Source: CADEDH01 sp039201605
GTDB taxonomy: Bacteria; Actinomycetota; Acidimicrobiia; Acidimicrobiales; SZUA-35
NCBI GenBank assembly: GCA_039201605.1
Contig: JBCCRO010000010.1
Span: 62,001 to 126,000 of the forward strand
DNA length: 64,000 nucleotides
Direction of reading: 5' to 3'
The stretch's first letter is position 1. Every line of letters starts with the position of its first letter. A program made the position numbers and the translations under genes. Under the pieces are notes generated by a model that saw only the letters and a list, made by a program, of their open reading frames with translations, ran no database searches and had not been told where the DNA came from. Positions 39,718 to 48,130 of this stretch are shown here, in pieces.

Positions 39718-42510
39718 ATGTTGCGTTCGATAGTTACCGCATTCGTCACCCGCCCGGTGATGACCCTCGTCCTCTGGTTGGCCGCGTTCACCTTCGGCGT
39801 CCTGGCCTACACCACCCTCCTCCCCCGCGACGGTTTCCCCTCGGTCGAGATCCCCATCGCCGTCGTCAGCGGCGCCTACCTGGTGGACGACGCCGAGCTG
39901 GTCGACGCCGACGTCGCGTCACCGATCGCCGACGCCGTGGCGGCCGAGGACGGGGTCGAGTCGGTGCAGAGCTTCTCGCTCTCCTCGGGCTTCTCCGTCA
40001 TCGTCGAGTTCCAGGACGACGTCGAACCGGCCGACGGGGTGGTGATCTCCCAGGAGGTGGTCGACGGGCTCGACCTCCCCGAGGAGGCCATCGTCTCGGT
40101 CAGCCCGATCAACGCCGCCCAGTTCCTCAACGAGTACGACCTGCTGGTCGGCGTCTACGGCCCGGTCGGCGCCTCCTCCGAGGAGTTGGAGGCCGCCGCC
40201 TCCGCGATCCTGCCCGCGCTGAACGACCAGTCGGACGTCGAGTTGGCCGAGGTGGTCGAGCAGGTGTCGGTCGGTGTCAACCCGGCCACCGGTGAAGAGG
40301 TGAGTGAGGTCACCGACTTCAACCTGTTCACCACCGACACCACCGACGGCATCGAGTTCCGACCCTCGATCGCAGTCGGCGTGGTCGCCACCGAGGGCGC
40401 CGACTCGCTCGACATCCGCGACGCCACCGACGCCGGCCTGGCCGACGCCGCCCGCGACGATGTGCTGCCGGCCGACTACGAGGCCGTCGTCGCCATCGAC
40501 TTCGCCACCCAGATCCGCCAGCAGATCGGTTCCCTGCAGGCCAACGTGCTCACCGGTGTGATCGCCGTGGCCATCGTGGCCCTGCTGTTGATCTCGTGGC
40601 GGGCCTCGATCGTGGCCGCCGTGTTCATCTTCACCGTGCTGGCCACCACCGTCGGCGTGCTCTACCTCATCGGGATCTCGCTCAACACGATCTCGCTCTT
40701 CGGCGTGATCCTGGCCCTCGGTCTCTTCGTCGACGACGCCATCGTCATAACCGAAGCCATAGCGGCGGCGAAACAGGAAGGCCTCGACCGGGTGACCATC
40801 ATCCGGCGGGCCATCGCCCGAGTCGGTACCGCCAGCATCTCCGGCACGGTCACCACGGTGATGGTGTTCGCCGCCTTCCTCTCGATCGGTGGCATCCTCG
40901 GCGACTTCATCCGGATCCTGCCGATCTCGGTGATCGTCGCCCTCACCGTCTCGGTGGTGCTGTCGTTCATCTTCATCCCGGTGGCCGCCTACTTCGTGGT
41001 GCTCCCGGCCGAGAACGACCGGGGCATCCTCAGCGGTGTCCTCGACAGGATCGCCGACGCCGTCGCCGATCTCCCGGCCCGCTCCGGTGCCGGTGGCTGG
41101 CTCCGAGCCGGCCTCGCCGTCGGTCTCAGCGTCGTGATGTTCATCGTCGGTGTCGGGGTGTTCGCCCCCCGGGCCGGCTTCAACATCTTCCCGGCCCAGA
41201 AGGACAGCAACTTCCTGGCCCTGGAGATCGCCTACGCCCCCGGCACCTCGATCGACGAGGCCCGTGACATCGCCATCGAGGTGAACGAGCTGGCGGCCGA
41301 TGCCCTCGGCGACGACCTCCTCGAGGGCTACACCTACGAGGCCGACGCCCGTGGCGCCCTCGCCCAGTACATCCTCACCGACATGGGCATGCGGGAGACC
41401 GCGCCCGACCTGGTCGAGGAGAAGCTCGACCCGATCGCCGAGAGCTACACCCGGGCCCGGGTCACCTTCTCCCAGGTGTCGGCCGGCCCGCCCGAGCTGG
41501 CCTTCCCCTTCCTGGCCCAGGTCTACGGCGAGGACATCGAGTCGCTGTCGGCGGCGGCCGAGCTGATGGCCTCCGAGCTCGAGGGGTCCACCATCGAGCG
41601 GCCGAACGGCACGAGCTTCCAGGTCCTCGAGACCGAGATCGACTACACCGACATCGTGGCCCGCACCGACGGTCGCCGCCTCGTCGAGGTTCGGGCCCGG
41701 TTCGACGCCGACGACGTCACCACCACGACGGCGCAGACCGAGGAGTTCCTCGTCGATGCGTTCCCGGCCGACCGCCTCGTCGAGCTCGGTCTGCCCGAGG
41801 ACGCCCTGGCCTTCGACCTCGGTCTGGAGTCGGACAACCAGGAGTCGTTCGCCTCGCTGCCCTTCGCCTTCATGATCGCCCTCATCTCGATGGCGCTCCT
41901 GCTCGTGGTGCAGTTCCGCTCGACGGTGCTGTGGGCCCTGGTGTTCCTGGCCATGCCCTTCGCCCTGTTCGGGGTGTTCGGCGGGTTGCTGATCACCGGC
42001 AACGTGATCAGCTTCTTCGTGATGCTCGGCCTCTTCGGTCTGATCGGTATCGCCGTGAACAACACGATCCTGCTGACCGACTTCGCCAACCAGGAACGCC
42101 ACGCCGGACATCCACCTCGAGCCGCCATCCGCAACGCCGTGCGGCGCCGGTTCCGGCCCCTGGTCGCCACCTCGCTGACCACCGTGGCCGGCCTCCTGCC
42201 CCTGGCCCTGTCGGACCCGTTCTGGGAGGGTCTGGCCTTCACCATCATCTTCGGTCTGCTGTCGTCGACCTTCCTGGTGCTGATCGCCTTCCCCTTCTAC
42301 TACCTGGCGGTGGAGACGCTGCGGACCAAGATTCGGACGCCGTGGCGCTACACCCCGAAGACGCTGCCCGAGGGTGTCGAGCCGGCGGCCACCATGGCCG
42401 ACGGCGAGTGGAACCCGCTCGCCGCCCAGGACGCCATCGATGCCGCCGAGGCGGCCGAGAACGGGGCCAGCGAGGCCGACGACGCCGGCAAGGAGCTGGT
42501 CGGCGACTGA
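39718..42510 (+). CDS. RND-family efflux transporter (AcrB/HAE-like)
   Basis: A 930-residue inner-membrane exporter. It has the RND repeat layout: helix 1 (about 13-31), large outside domain 1, helices 2-6 (about 275-470), a helix near 490-510, outside domain 2, and helices from about 715 on. LFVDDAIVITEAI carries the proton-relay Asp pair (D339, D340). The conserved end NNTILLTDFANQERHAGHPPRAAI leads to RFRPLVATSLTTVAGLLPLAL. It is shorter than AcrB (about 1,040). No membrane-fusion protein or outer-membrane channel is adjacent, fitting an actinobacterial envelope. The acidic tail ends at 42510 and a perfect terminator follows. ATG 39718 follows an operator-like repeat. Confidence 0.9.
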   Translation: MLRSIVTAFVTRPVMTLVLWLAAFTFGVLAYTTLLPRDGFPSVEIPIAVVSGAYLVDDAELVDADVASPIADAVAAEDGVESVQSFSLSSGFSVIVEFQDDVEPADGVVISQEVVDGLDLPEEAIVSVSPINAAQFLNEYDLLVGVYGPVGASSEELEAAASAILPALNDQSDVELAEVVEQVSVGVNPATGEEVSEVTDFNLFTTDTTDGIEFRPSIAVGVVATEGADSLDIRDATDAGLADAARDDVLPADYEAVVAIDFATQIRQQIGSLQANVLTGVIAVAIVALLLISWRASIVAAVFIFTVLATTVGVLYLIGISLNTISLFGVILALGLFVDDAIVITEAIAAAKQEGLDRVTIIRRAIARVGTASISGTVTTVMVFAAFLSIGGILGDFIRILPISVIVALTVSVVLSFIFIPVAAYFVVLPAENDRGILSGVLDRIADAVADLPARSGAGGWLRAGLAVGLSVVMFIVGVGVFAPRAGFNIFPAQKDSNFLALEIAYAPGTSIDEARDIAIEVNELAADALGDDLLEGYTYEADARGALAQYILTDMGMRETAPDLVEEKLDPIAESYTRARVTFSQVSAGPPELAFPFLAQVYGEDIESLSAAAELMASELEGSTIERPNGTSFQVLETEIDYTDIVARTDGRRLVEVRARFDADDVTTTTAQTEEFLVDAFPADRLVELGLPEDALAFDLGLESDNQESFASLPFAFMIALISMALLLVVQFRSTVLWALVFLAMPFALFGVFGGLLITGNVISFFVMLGLFGLIGIAVNNTILLTDFANQERHAGHPPRAAIRNAVRRRFRPLVATSLTTVAGLLPLALSDPFWEGLAFTIIFGLLSSTFLVLIAFPFYYLAVETLRTKIRTPWRYTPKTLPEGVEPAATMADGEWNPLAAQDAIDAAEAAENGASEADDAGKELVGD

Positions 42511-42549
42511 GTCGCCGGGCCACCGCCCGCAGCGGCGGATGAACTGACG

Positions 42550-42594
42550 GTCTTCGGATCGGCGCCCCCCAACCTAGGGCGCCGATCCGAAGAC
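42550..42594. terminator. Perfect 18-bp terminator-like hairpin
   Basis: GTCTTCGGATCGGCGCCC (42550-42567) pairs without mismatch with 42577-42594 across a 9-base loop, 39 bases after the RND stop. This is the longest perfect stem noticed in the window; there is no T-run on either side. Confidence 0.75.
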
Positions 42595-42872
42595 TCGATC
42601 GATGCGGCCCGCCGAGAAACCAGCGGCGGCCGCAGCCCTGCCGAGCCCGACCTGCGAAGCAGGATCCGATCAGCAGTTGTTTCGACTATCGAAGCTTACG
42701 CAGCCGCCGCAGCAGGGATCAAGCCGCACCGGACAGACCGCTCGCACGCCCGATCGGTGAGCGACCCGCCGTCAGAAAAGGCCAATCAGCAAGACACATA
42801 TCTCGTATGGCGCTAGTCAGGCGAGTAGGCCAAACTTGGGCAAGTTCCTACATCGTGGAGGTTGGCCGCATC
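42595..42872 (+). other. Noncoding stretch before the lipoprotein-protease cluster
   Basis: About 280 bases with no convincing gene and locally lower GC than the flanks. Small hairpins are seen: CCTGC-GAA-GCAGG, TTCGA-CTA-TCGAA, and CGCTC/GAGCG across 15 bases. AT-richer tracts near 42775-42810 (AGAAAAGG, CACATATCTCGTATGG) may hold the promoter for the lipoprotein genes. A structured leader or small RNA is possible but not shown. Confidence 0.4.
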
Positions 42873-43466
42873 ATGAGACGGCTCCGTGGCTCGCTCGGGC
42901 TTTGGGCGCTCTGCGGGACCCTTGTGGTCGGGTGCGGTTTATCGACCCAGCACGGCTACGTGCAGAGTGAGGACGGCAGCCTGTCGCTCCGCTACCCCCG
43001 GGAGTGGACCGACATGCCCCAGGAGTCGGTGGGCACCGAGTGGATCACCGGTGTCGACGGCTCACCCCAGCCGAGCGAGACCAATCTGCTTGAGCTGACC
43101 GGGCCCGACCCGATCGTGATCGCCTCGGTGTACCAGCTCGACCAGGAGGCCCGGGACACCACCACCCTCGACGCGCTGCGGCGTCTCGCCCTCCCCGACG
43201 GCCGGGACCCGACCACCATCGACGACGGCTCGGTCGAGGTGGTGTTCAACAACAACTTCGTCGACGAGAACGGCTTCGAGGGCCACCACCTGCGGTTCCG
43301 GATCGATCTCGGCGACGGCGAGGTGTCGACGGCGGAGACGCTGGCGGTGTTCGACAGCGAGCGGACCCGGGTCCAGCAGGTGCGGGTGGTGTGCTCGTCG
43401 CTGTGCTTCGCCGACAACAGCGACGTCATCGACGAGATCTTCGACTCGGTGAGGTTGACGCCGTGA
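42873..43466 (+). CDS. Lipoprotein of unknown function, paralogue 1
   Basis: A 197-residue secreted protein with an Arg-rich start, a hydrophobic stretch, and the lipobox VVGC (C21). No named family is recognised, but the Ser/Leu/Tyr-Pro pattern early (LSLRYPREWTDMP) resembles small substrate-binding or PsbP-like lipoproteins. The C-terminal part VVCSSLCFADNSDVIDEIFD matches the end of the next protein, including a Cys-x3-Cys pair, so the two are diverged duplicates. ATG 42873 follows GGAGG by 11 bases; GTG 42855 is an alternative. Its stop overlaps the next start (GTGA). It is first in a cluster with an FtsH-type protease. Confidence 0.75.
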   Translation: MRRLRGSLGLWALCGTLVVGCGLSTQHGYVQSEDGSLSLRYPREWTDMPQESVGTEWITGVDGSPQPSETNLLELTGPDPIVIASVYQLDQEARDTTTLDALRRLALPDGRDPTTIDDGSVEVVFNNNFVDENGFEGHHLRFRIDLGDGEVSTAETLAVFDSERTRVQQVRVVCSSLCFADNSDVIDEIFDSVRLTP

Positions 43467-44035
43467 CCGGTCGTCGCTCCTCCCCCACCGCCCTCGGTGG
43501 CGCCGTCACCGCCCTGGCCGCCCTGGGACTGACCGCCTGCGGGGCACCGACGCACCAGATCATCCAGCCGGAACCGGCGACGTTCACCTACGAGCTGCCG
43601 ATCGAGTTCGTCGAACTCGGCGAGCCGGACGCCGCCGGCACCAGCTACGGCCTGCCGGGCGCGGCCGCCGACACGCTGGCCGGGGAGCCGGTGGTGTTGA
43701 CCGCCACCTCGCCCGACGGCGGGAGCCAGTCGTATCGCTCGCTGCGAGAGCTGGCCACCGGTGGGCAGTTCGATCCGCTCAACCCCGACCCGGCGCTCGT
43801 CGACACCGCCGCTTCCCAGACCACCCTCATCAACTACGCCGAGATCAGCGAACCCGACGTGTGGGGCCTGCGCATGCAGCTCACGATCGGCGATCTCGTC
43901 ATCGACTACCAGGCCCTCGTCGACCGTCGGACCGACAACGTCGTCCTCACCGAGGTCTACTGCACGCTCGCCTGCTTCACCGATCAGGTCGATCTCATCG
44001 ACGACATCCAAACGTCTTGGCAACTGGAGTCCTGA
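43463..44035 (+). CDS. Lipoprotein of unknown function, paralogue 2
   Basis: A 190-residue protein with an Ala/Leu-rich signal and lipobox LTAC (C26). The mature part is mainly polar. Its end, VYCTLACFTDQVDLIDDIQT, aligns with the end of the preceding protein: Cys-x3-Cys-Phe, then Asp-x-Ile-Asp-x-Ile. The paired cysteines probably form a disulfide outside the membrane. GTG 43463 is translation-coupled to paralogue 1, and the protease gene begins one base after its stop, so all three are made together. Confidence 0.75.
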   Translation: MTGRRSSPTALGGAVTALAALGLTACGAPTHQIIQPEPATFTYELPIEFVELGEPDAAGTSYGLPGAAADTLAGEPVVLTATSPDGGSQSYRSLRELATGGQFDPLNPDPALVDTAASQTTLINYAEISEPDVWGLRMQLTIGDLVIDYQALVDRRTDNVVLTEVYCTLACFTDQVDLIDDIQTSWQLES

Positions 44036-44036
44036 C

Positions 44037-46484
44037 ATGACCGAACCCGCCACCCCCGAACCCGCGCACCCCGAACCCGCCGACACCGAGTTGGCGATAC
44101 CCGTCGATCAACAGGTGGCGAGCGAGATCTGGGAGCCGCCGCCCGAGCCGCCCAAGACCCGCCGGCCGATGGCCTTCTTCGACCGGGCCCGCATTCTGGC
44201 CCTGCTCATCGGGTGGTTCGCCTTCTCGCTGTGGCGGCTGCGCAACAGCCAACCGGCGCTGACCTTCGGTGACGCCGTGATCGAGCAGATGCGCACGGCG
44301 TCGTGGCTGCCGACCCTGGCCGGGATCGAGCTGTCCCGACAGATCCACTACCTGGTGAGCGAGCGCAACGCCCGGTACAACACCTTCTGGGTGAAGCGGG
44401 TGTGGGGCGGGATCGACCGGTGGAAGGACCGCCGCGATCCGTGGCTCCGGTATCGGACGGCCCGCTACTCCAAGTGGGCCTTCGCCTACCTGGTCTTCTC
44501 CCTGATCCTGGCCAACCGGCGCGGCGTGTCGTTCTTCGAGGGCTTCGCCGCCGTCCCCAGCGCCGTCTGGGGCTTCATGACGACCGGCCCGGAACAGATG
44601 CCGTTCTGGATCAACATCCTCTTCCCGATGTTCTTCATCGTCGGTCAGTTCGGCCTGCTGTTCTGGTTCCTGTCGCGGGGCGGCGTCGACGTCTACATGC
44701 CGGAGGACATCACCACCTCCTTCGAGGACGTCTGGGGTCAGGACCAGGTACTGGACAAGGTCCGCGAGAACATGGTCTTCCTCGAGGATCCGAAGAGCAT
44801 CGAGGACAAGGGCGGCCACGTGCCCGGCGGCCTCCTGCTGTGGGGCCCACCGGGCACCGGCAAGACGCTGATGGCTGAGGCGGTTGCGGGCCAGACCGGC
44901 AAGCCGTACGTCTTCGTCGACCCCGGCGCCTTCATCAACATGTTCATGGGCGTCGGCATCATCAAGGTGAAGAGCCTCTTCCGCAAGCTGCGCAAGCTGT
45001 CGGTGCGCTACGGCGGCGTCATCGTGTTCTTCGACGAGGCCGACTCCCTCGGCAACCGCGGTGCCCTGGCCCAGGGCGGTCAGGGCGGGTTCAACGGCGC
45101 CGAGTCGGCGTGGGACCCCGATGACCTCCGGTGGCTGTCGCCCGGCACCCAGCAGAGCCTGCTGCGATTCCAGGCCGACCTGCAGACCGAGGAGCCGAGC
45201 GAAGGCGACCCGCCGAAGCGGCGCATCCTGGATCGCATCATCGTCGGCGGGGGCATGGGCGGCGGCGGTGGCATGGGCACCCTGCAGGCCCTGCTGACCG
45301 AGATCTCGGGGCTCAAGAAGCCCCGGGGCATGCTCAACCGGTACGGCCGACGCTTCCTCGGCCTCAAGCCCAAGCCACCGCTCAAGTACCGGCTCCTGAT
45401 CATGATGGCCACCAACCTGCCCGAGGCGCTCGACGGGGCCCTCCTGCGGCCGGGCCGGATCGACCGAATCTACAAGGTCGGCTACCCGTCGAAGGACGGA
45501 CGACGCAAGACCTACGAGGGCTACTTCAAGAAGGTCCGTCATGTGCTGACCGAGGATCAGATCGAGAAACTGGCCGTCATCAGCCCCTACGCCACCGGTG
45601 CCACCATCAAGGACCTGGTCAACGAATCGCTGATCGTCGCCATCCGGGACGGACGGGACGCCGTGACCTGGGCCGACGTGATCAGGGCCAAGCATCTCAA
45701 GCGGCTCGGTCCCTCCGAGGGCTTCGAGTACGTCGAGCGGGAGCGGCACGCCGTCGCCATCCACGAGGCGTGCCACGCCATCGCCGCCTATCGGGTCCGC
45801 AACTACCTGGAGATCGATCTGGCCACGATCGAGCGTCGGGGCGACATCGGCGGCTTCGTGTCCCAGGTCGACCTTGAAGACCGCTTCACCCAGTGGAAGA
45901 GCAACTTCGAGTCCGACATCATCGTGTCCCTGGCCTCGTTGGCCGGCGAGCGGCTGTTCTTCGACGGCGACAACTCGTCGGGCGTCACCGGCGACCTCCG
46001 CAACGCCACCCGGGTGGCGACGCTGATGGAGGGCGTCTACGGCATGGGCGACACCGTCGCCTCCCGGCTGGTCAGCTGGCCGAGCGACAGCCCGCAGCGC
46101 GACCGCGACCCGATGGAGAGCTCCCTCAGTGGGCGGATCGAACAGACCCTGTCGCGGCTGCTGGGCGAGGCCGAGCAGCTGCTGCGGGACAACTGGTACG
46201 AGGTGCTGTCGATCGCCCATGCCCTGGAGACCCACAAGACGCTGGCCGGCGAGGATGTGGTGGCCATCATCGAGGGGATCGAGGGCGAGCTGGTCGACGG
46301 GCGGGCGTACCACACCCAGGAGATGCGCGATGAGCTTGCGGCCTACCACGAGCTGGCGGCTGCCGCCCATAGGACCCATAGCTCCTCGATCGAGGCGTCG
46401 TTGCCGACGGCGGGCCTGTTGTCGGCAGGGCGCGAAGGTGAGATCATCGACGCCGCCAGCCCTGAGGAAGATCCCGGACGCTGA
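44037..46484 (+). CDS. Divergent membrane-bound FtsH-type AAA+ metalloprotease
   Basis: An 815-residue protein. It has an acidic Pro-rich N-terminus and hydrophobic helices at about 52-67, 146-160 and 188-212. The AAA+ module has Walker A GPPGTGKT (270-277), pore motif MFMGVG (303-308), Walker B VIVFFDEAD (328-336) and arginine finger LLRPGRIDR (469-477). The M41 peptidase domain carries HEACH (576-580) and D653 as third ligand. It is longer than E. coli FtsH (644). About 65-70 extra residues, with a Gly/Met-rich GGGMGGGGGMG (404-414), lie between Walker B and the second region of homology. The N-terminal membrane part also differs. It starts one base after the lipoprotein pair, which may be partners or substrates (inference). 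Confidence 0.88.
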   Translation: MTEPATPEPAHPEPADTELAIPVDQQVASEIWEPPPEPPKTRRPMAFFDRARILALLIGWFAFSLWRLRNSQPALTFGDAVIEQMRTASWLPTLAGIELSRQIHYLVSERNARYNTFWVKRVWGGIDRWKDRRDPWLRYRTARYSKWAFAYLVFSLILANRRGVSFFEGFAAVPSAVWGFMTTGPEQMPFWINILFPMFFIVGQFGLLFWFLSRGGVDVYMPEDITTSFEDVWGQDQVLDKVRENMVFLEDPKSIEDKGGHVPGGLLLWGPPGTGKTLMAEAVAGQTGKPYVFVDPGAFINMFMGVGIIKVKSLFRKLRKLSVRYGGVIVFFDEADSLGNRGALAQGGQGGFNGAESAWDPDDLRWLSPGTQQSLLRFQADLQTEEPSEGDPPKRRILDRIIVGGGMGGGGGMGTLQALLTEISGLKKPRGMLNRYGRRFLGLKPKPPLKYRLLIMMATNLPEALDGALLRPGRIDRIYKVGYPSKDGRRKTYEGYFKKVRHVLTEDQIEKLAVISPYATGATIKDLVNESLIVAIRDGRDAVTWADVIRAKHLKRLGPSEGFEYVERERHAVAIHEACHAIAAYRVRNYLEIDLATIERRGDIGGFVSQVDLEDRFTQWKSNFESDIIVSLASLAGERLFFDGDNSSGVTGDLRNATRVATLMEGVYGMGDTVASRLVSWPSDSPQRDRDPMESSLSGRIEQTLSRLLGEAEQLLRDNWYEVLSIAHALETHKTLAGEDVVAIIEGIEGELVDGRAYHTQEMRDELAAYHELAAAAHRTHSSSIEASLPTAGLLSAGREGEIIDAASPEEDPGR

Positions 46485-46495
46485 CCCGGTTGGAG

Positions 46496-46519
46496 GGTCG
46501 GTAGGAGGTTGTACCGACC
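46496..46519 (+). promoter_or_regulatory. Hairpin presenting the Shine-Dalgarno in its loop
   Basis: GGTCGGTA (46496-46503) and TACCGACC (46512-46519) are perfect complements. The 8-base loop GGAGGTTG contains the ribosome site, and the ATG follows the stem at once (46520). The stem would shorten or hide the GGAGG-to-ATG spacing, so translation of the next gene could be switched by folding. The same palindrome could alternatively be a DNA operator. Confidence 0.6.
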
Positions 46520-47293
46520 ATGAACCAGACCGTCCCGACGACCGCGCCCGACACCGAGGCGGGCTACGACATCGAGTTCTTCTGGGATCCGGTGTGCCCC
46601 TTCGCCTGGATCACGTCCCGCTGGGTGGAGCAGGTCCAGGATCAGGCCGACCTCAAGGTCGACTGGCGGTTCATCTCCCTCCGTCTGCTCAACAAGGAGA
46701 AGGACTACGCCACCGAGTTCCCGCCGGAGTACGAGCAGGGCCACACGGCCGGTCTCCGCATGCTGCGAGTGGCGGCCCGTATCCGACACGAGCTCGGCCG
46801 TGAGCCGCTCGGTGCTCTCGTCACCGCCTACGGCCGCAGCTACTGGGACCAGCCCCAGGGCCACGACCCACGGACCCGCCTCAGCACCACCGAACACGCC
46901 CAGGAGGTGCTGACCGCCGCCGGGCTCGACCCGGCCTACGCCGAGGCCCTGGACGACACCGCCTGGGACGTGCTGCTCGACGACGAGACCGAGCTGGCCC
47001 TGTCCCGCACCGGTCGCGACGTCGGCACCCCGATCATCACCTTCCACCGGGCCGACCGTGAGCCGATGTCGTTCTTCGGGCCCGTGATCTCCCGGGTGCC
47101 GGATCCCGCCGACGCCGTCCCCCTGTGGGAGGCCGTGACCACCCTGGCCTCCTTCCCCGGCTTCGCCGAGATGAAGCGCTCGATGCGGGAGGTGCCCCAG
47201 CTCAACGTGCTCGGCGGGATCTCCGACGCCCCGAAGCAGGAGGACTGGACCGGCGGCCACCGCCGGGGCCATCTCGCCTCCGATCAGGCCTAA
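46520..47293 (+). CDS. DsbA-fold protein related to mycothiol-dependent nitroreductase Rv2466c
   Basis: A 257-residue thioredoxin-fold protein with a helical insertion (MdnR/DsbA-like). The segment FFWDPVCPFAWITSRWVEQV aligns with FWFDPLCPWCWITSRW of Rv2466c. The C-terminal part shows GTPIITFHRADREPMSFFGPVISRVP and FASFPGFAEMKRS-like family residues. The active site is C26-P-F-A29 rather than CPWC, so only the nucleophilic cysteine remains and a monothiol mechanism is implied. Rv2466c reduces disulfides or nitro compounds with mycothiol and is induced by thiol stress. It sits 35 bases after the FtsH-type gene, and its ribosome site lies in a hairpin loop. Confidence 0.85.
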   Translation: MNQTVPTTAPDTEAGYDIEFFWDPVCPFAWITSRWVEQVQDQADLKVDWRFISLRLLNKEKDYATEFPPEYEQGHTAGLRMLRVAARIRHELGREPLGALVTAYGRSYWDQPQGHDPRTRLSTTEHAQEVLTAAGLDPAYAEALDDTAWDVLLDDETELALSRTGRDVGTPIITFHRADREPMSFFGPVISRVPDPADAVPLWEAVTTLASFPGFAEMKRSMREVPQLNVLGGISDAPKQEDWTGGHRRGHLASDQA

Positions 47294-47348
47294 CCGCCCC
47301 AATCGACGTCCGAACGGGGCCTGCAGTACTCCGGAGGCCACAACGCAG

Positions 47349-47354
47349 TACCAT
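47349..47354 (+). promoter_or_regulatory. -10 hexamer of the SH3-like protein gene
   Basis: TACCAT, 8 bases before GTG 47363; leaderless spacing and no Shine-Dalgarno. Confidence 0.4.
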
Positions 47355-47362
47355 GAGCGCCG

Positions 47363-48109
47363 GTGTTGACTGAGCGGGATCTCACCGAGGGCGGCGGAGC
47401 CGATGAGGCTCCCCCATTCCTCCTGGAAACGACCGAGTTCGTGCGCCCTCCGGCTGAGGGTCTGCGGCCGGCCGGTCCGAGCCGCGTCGAGTCGCTGATC
47501 GAGACGGTGCAGCAGCAGCGTCCGCCCTATGAGCTGATGGCGCTGCTGGGCCTGGTCGGCGCTCTGGTCCTGCTGTTCCTGTTCCGTCCCTCGGGCGACA
47601 CCGAGGTCGCCGACCCCCTCTCGGCGGCGGGAACGTCGTCGGCCGTGACCGACCCCAACGCCCCCTCGACCGGCGACGGGGAGCTGGGCAACCTGGCCGC
47701 CGTGCCCGGCGCCCAGGTGCAGACCCTGCCCCTGCCCTCCACCTCCGAGCAGACGCCGGAGACGCTGCGGACCACCACCACCGTCGCCACCACGACCACC
47801 AGCGAGAGCACCACGTCGAGCTCGCTCGACGACGAGTCGACGACATCCACCGAACAGCCGACGACCACCGAGCCGCCGACCACGGTGGGCGGGGTCCAGC
47901 CGTTGGGCAACTGCGTGGTCGAGACCCGCAACAACACCGAGGTCTACGCCATCCCCGACGATGACGACGACAACCTGCTCGGCCGCGTCGGCCGGGGCAG
48001 CTTCCCCGCCGTCGCCCGTCAGGACAACTGGTTCCTGCTCCAGTTCGACGACGTGCAGGGCTGGATCAAGCGGGGCCGGATCCGCGACGCCAGCGGCGAC
48101 TGCGGCTGA
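47363..48109 (+). CDS. Membrane-anchored protein with outside Thr-rich linker and SH3-like domain
   Basis: A 248-residue protein. It has a 55-residue cytoplasmic start, one membrane helix (57-74), and an outside linker that becomes almost pure Thr/Ser (about 136-175). A small C-terminal domain (about 180-248) reads NNTEVYAIPDDDDDNLLGRV and VARQDNWFLLQFDDVQGWIK, the pattern of a bacterial SH3 fold. Two cysteines (near 183 and 247) may pair. Such domains often bind peptidoglycan peptides. The Thr-rich linker resembles those of the protein at 4565-6286 and the Hsp70 fusion at 53106-55592. GTG 47363 has its own promoter-like hexamer. Confidence 0.7.
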   Translation: MLTERDLTEGGGADEAPPFLLETTEFVRPPAEGLRPAGPSRVESLIETVQQQRPPYELMALLGLVGALVLLFLFRPSGDTEVADPLSAAGTSSAVTDPNAPSTGDGELGNLAAVPGAQVQTLPLPSTSEQTPETLRTTTTVATTTTSESTTSSSLDDESTTSTEQPTTTEPPTTVGGVQPLGNCVVETRNNTEVYAIPDDDDDNLLGRVGRGSFPAVARQDNWFLLQFDDVQGWIKRGRIRDASGDCG

Positions 48110-48130
48110 TCCGACCCGGCGCCGATCGAC

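Noticed and set aside
42640..42720. tRNA-like look of the noncoding stretch (TTTCGACTATCGAAG segment)
   Set aside because: No cloverleaf with acceptor stem, anticodon arm and T-arm could be built.
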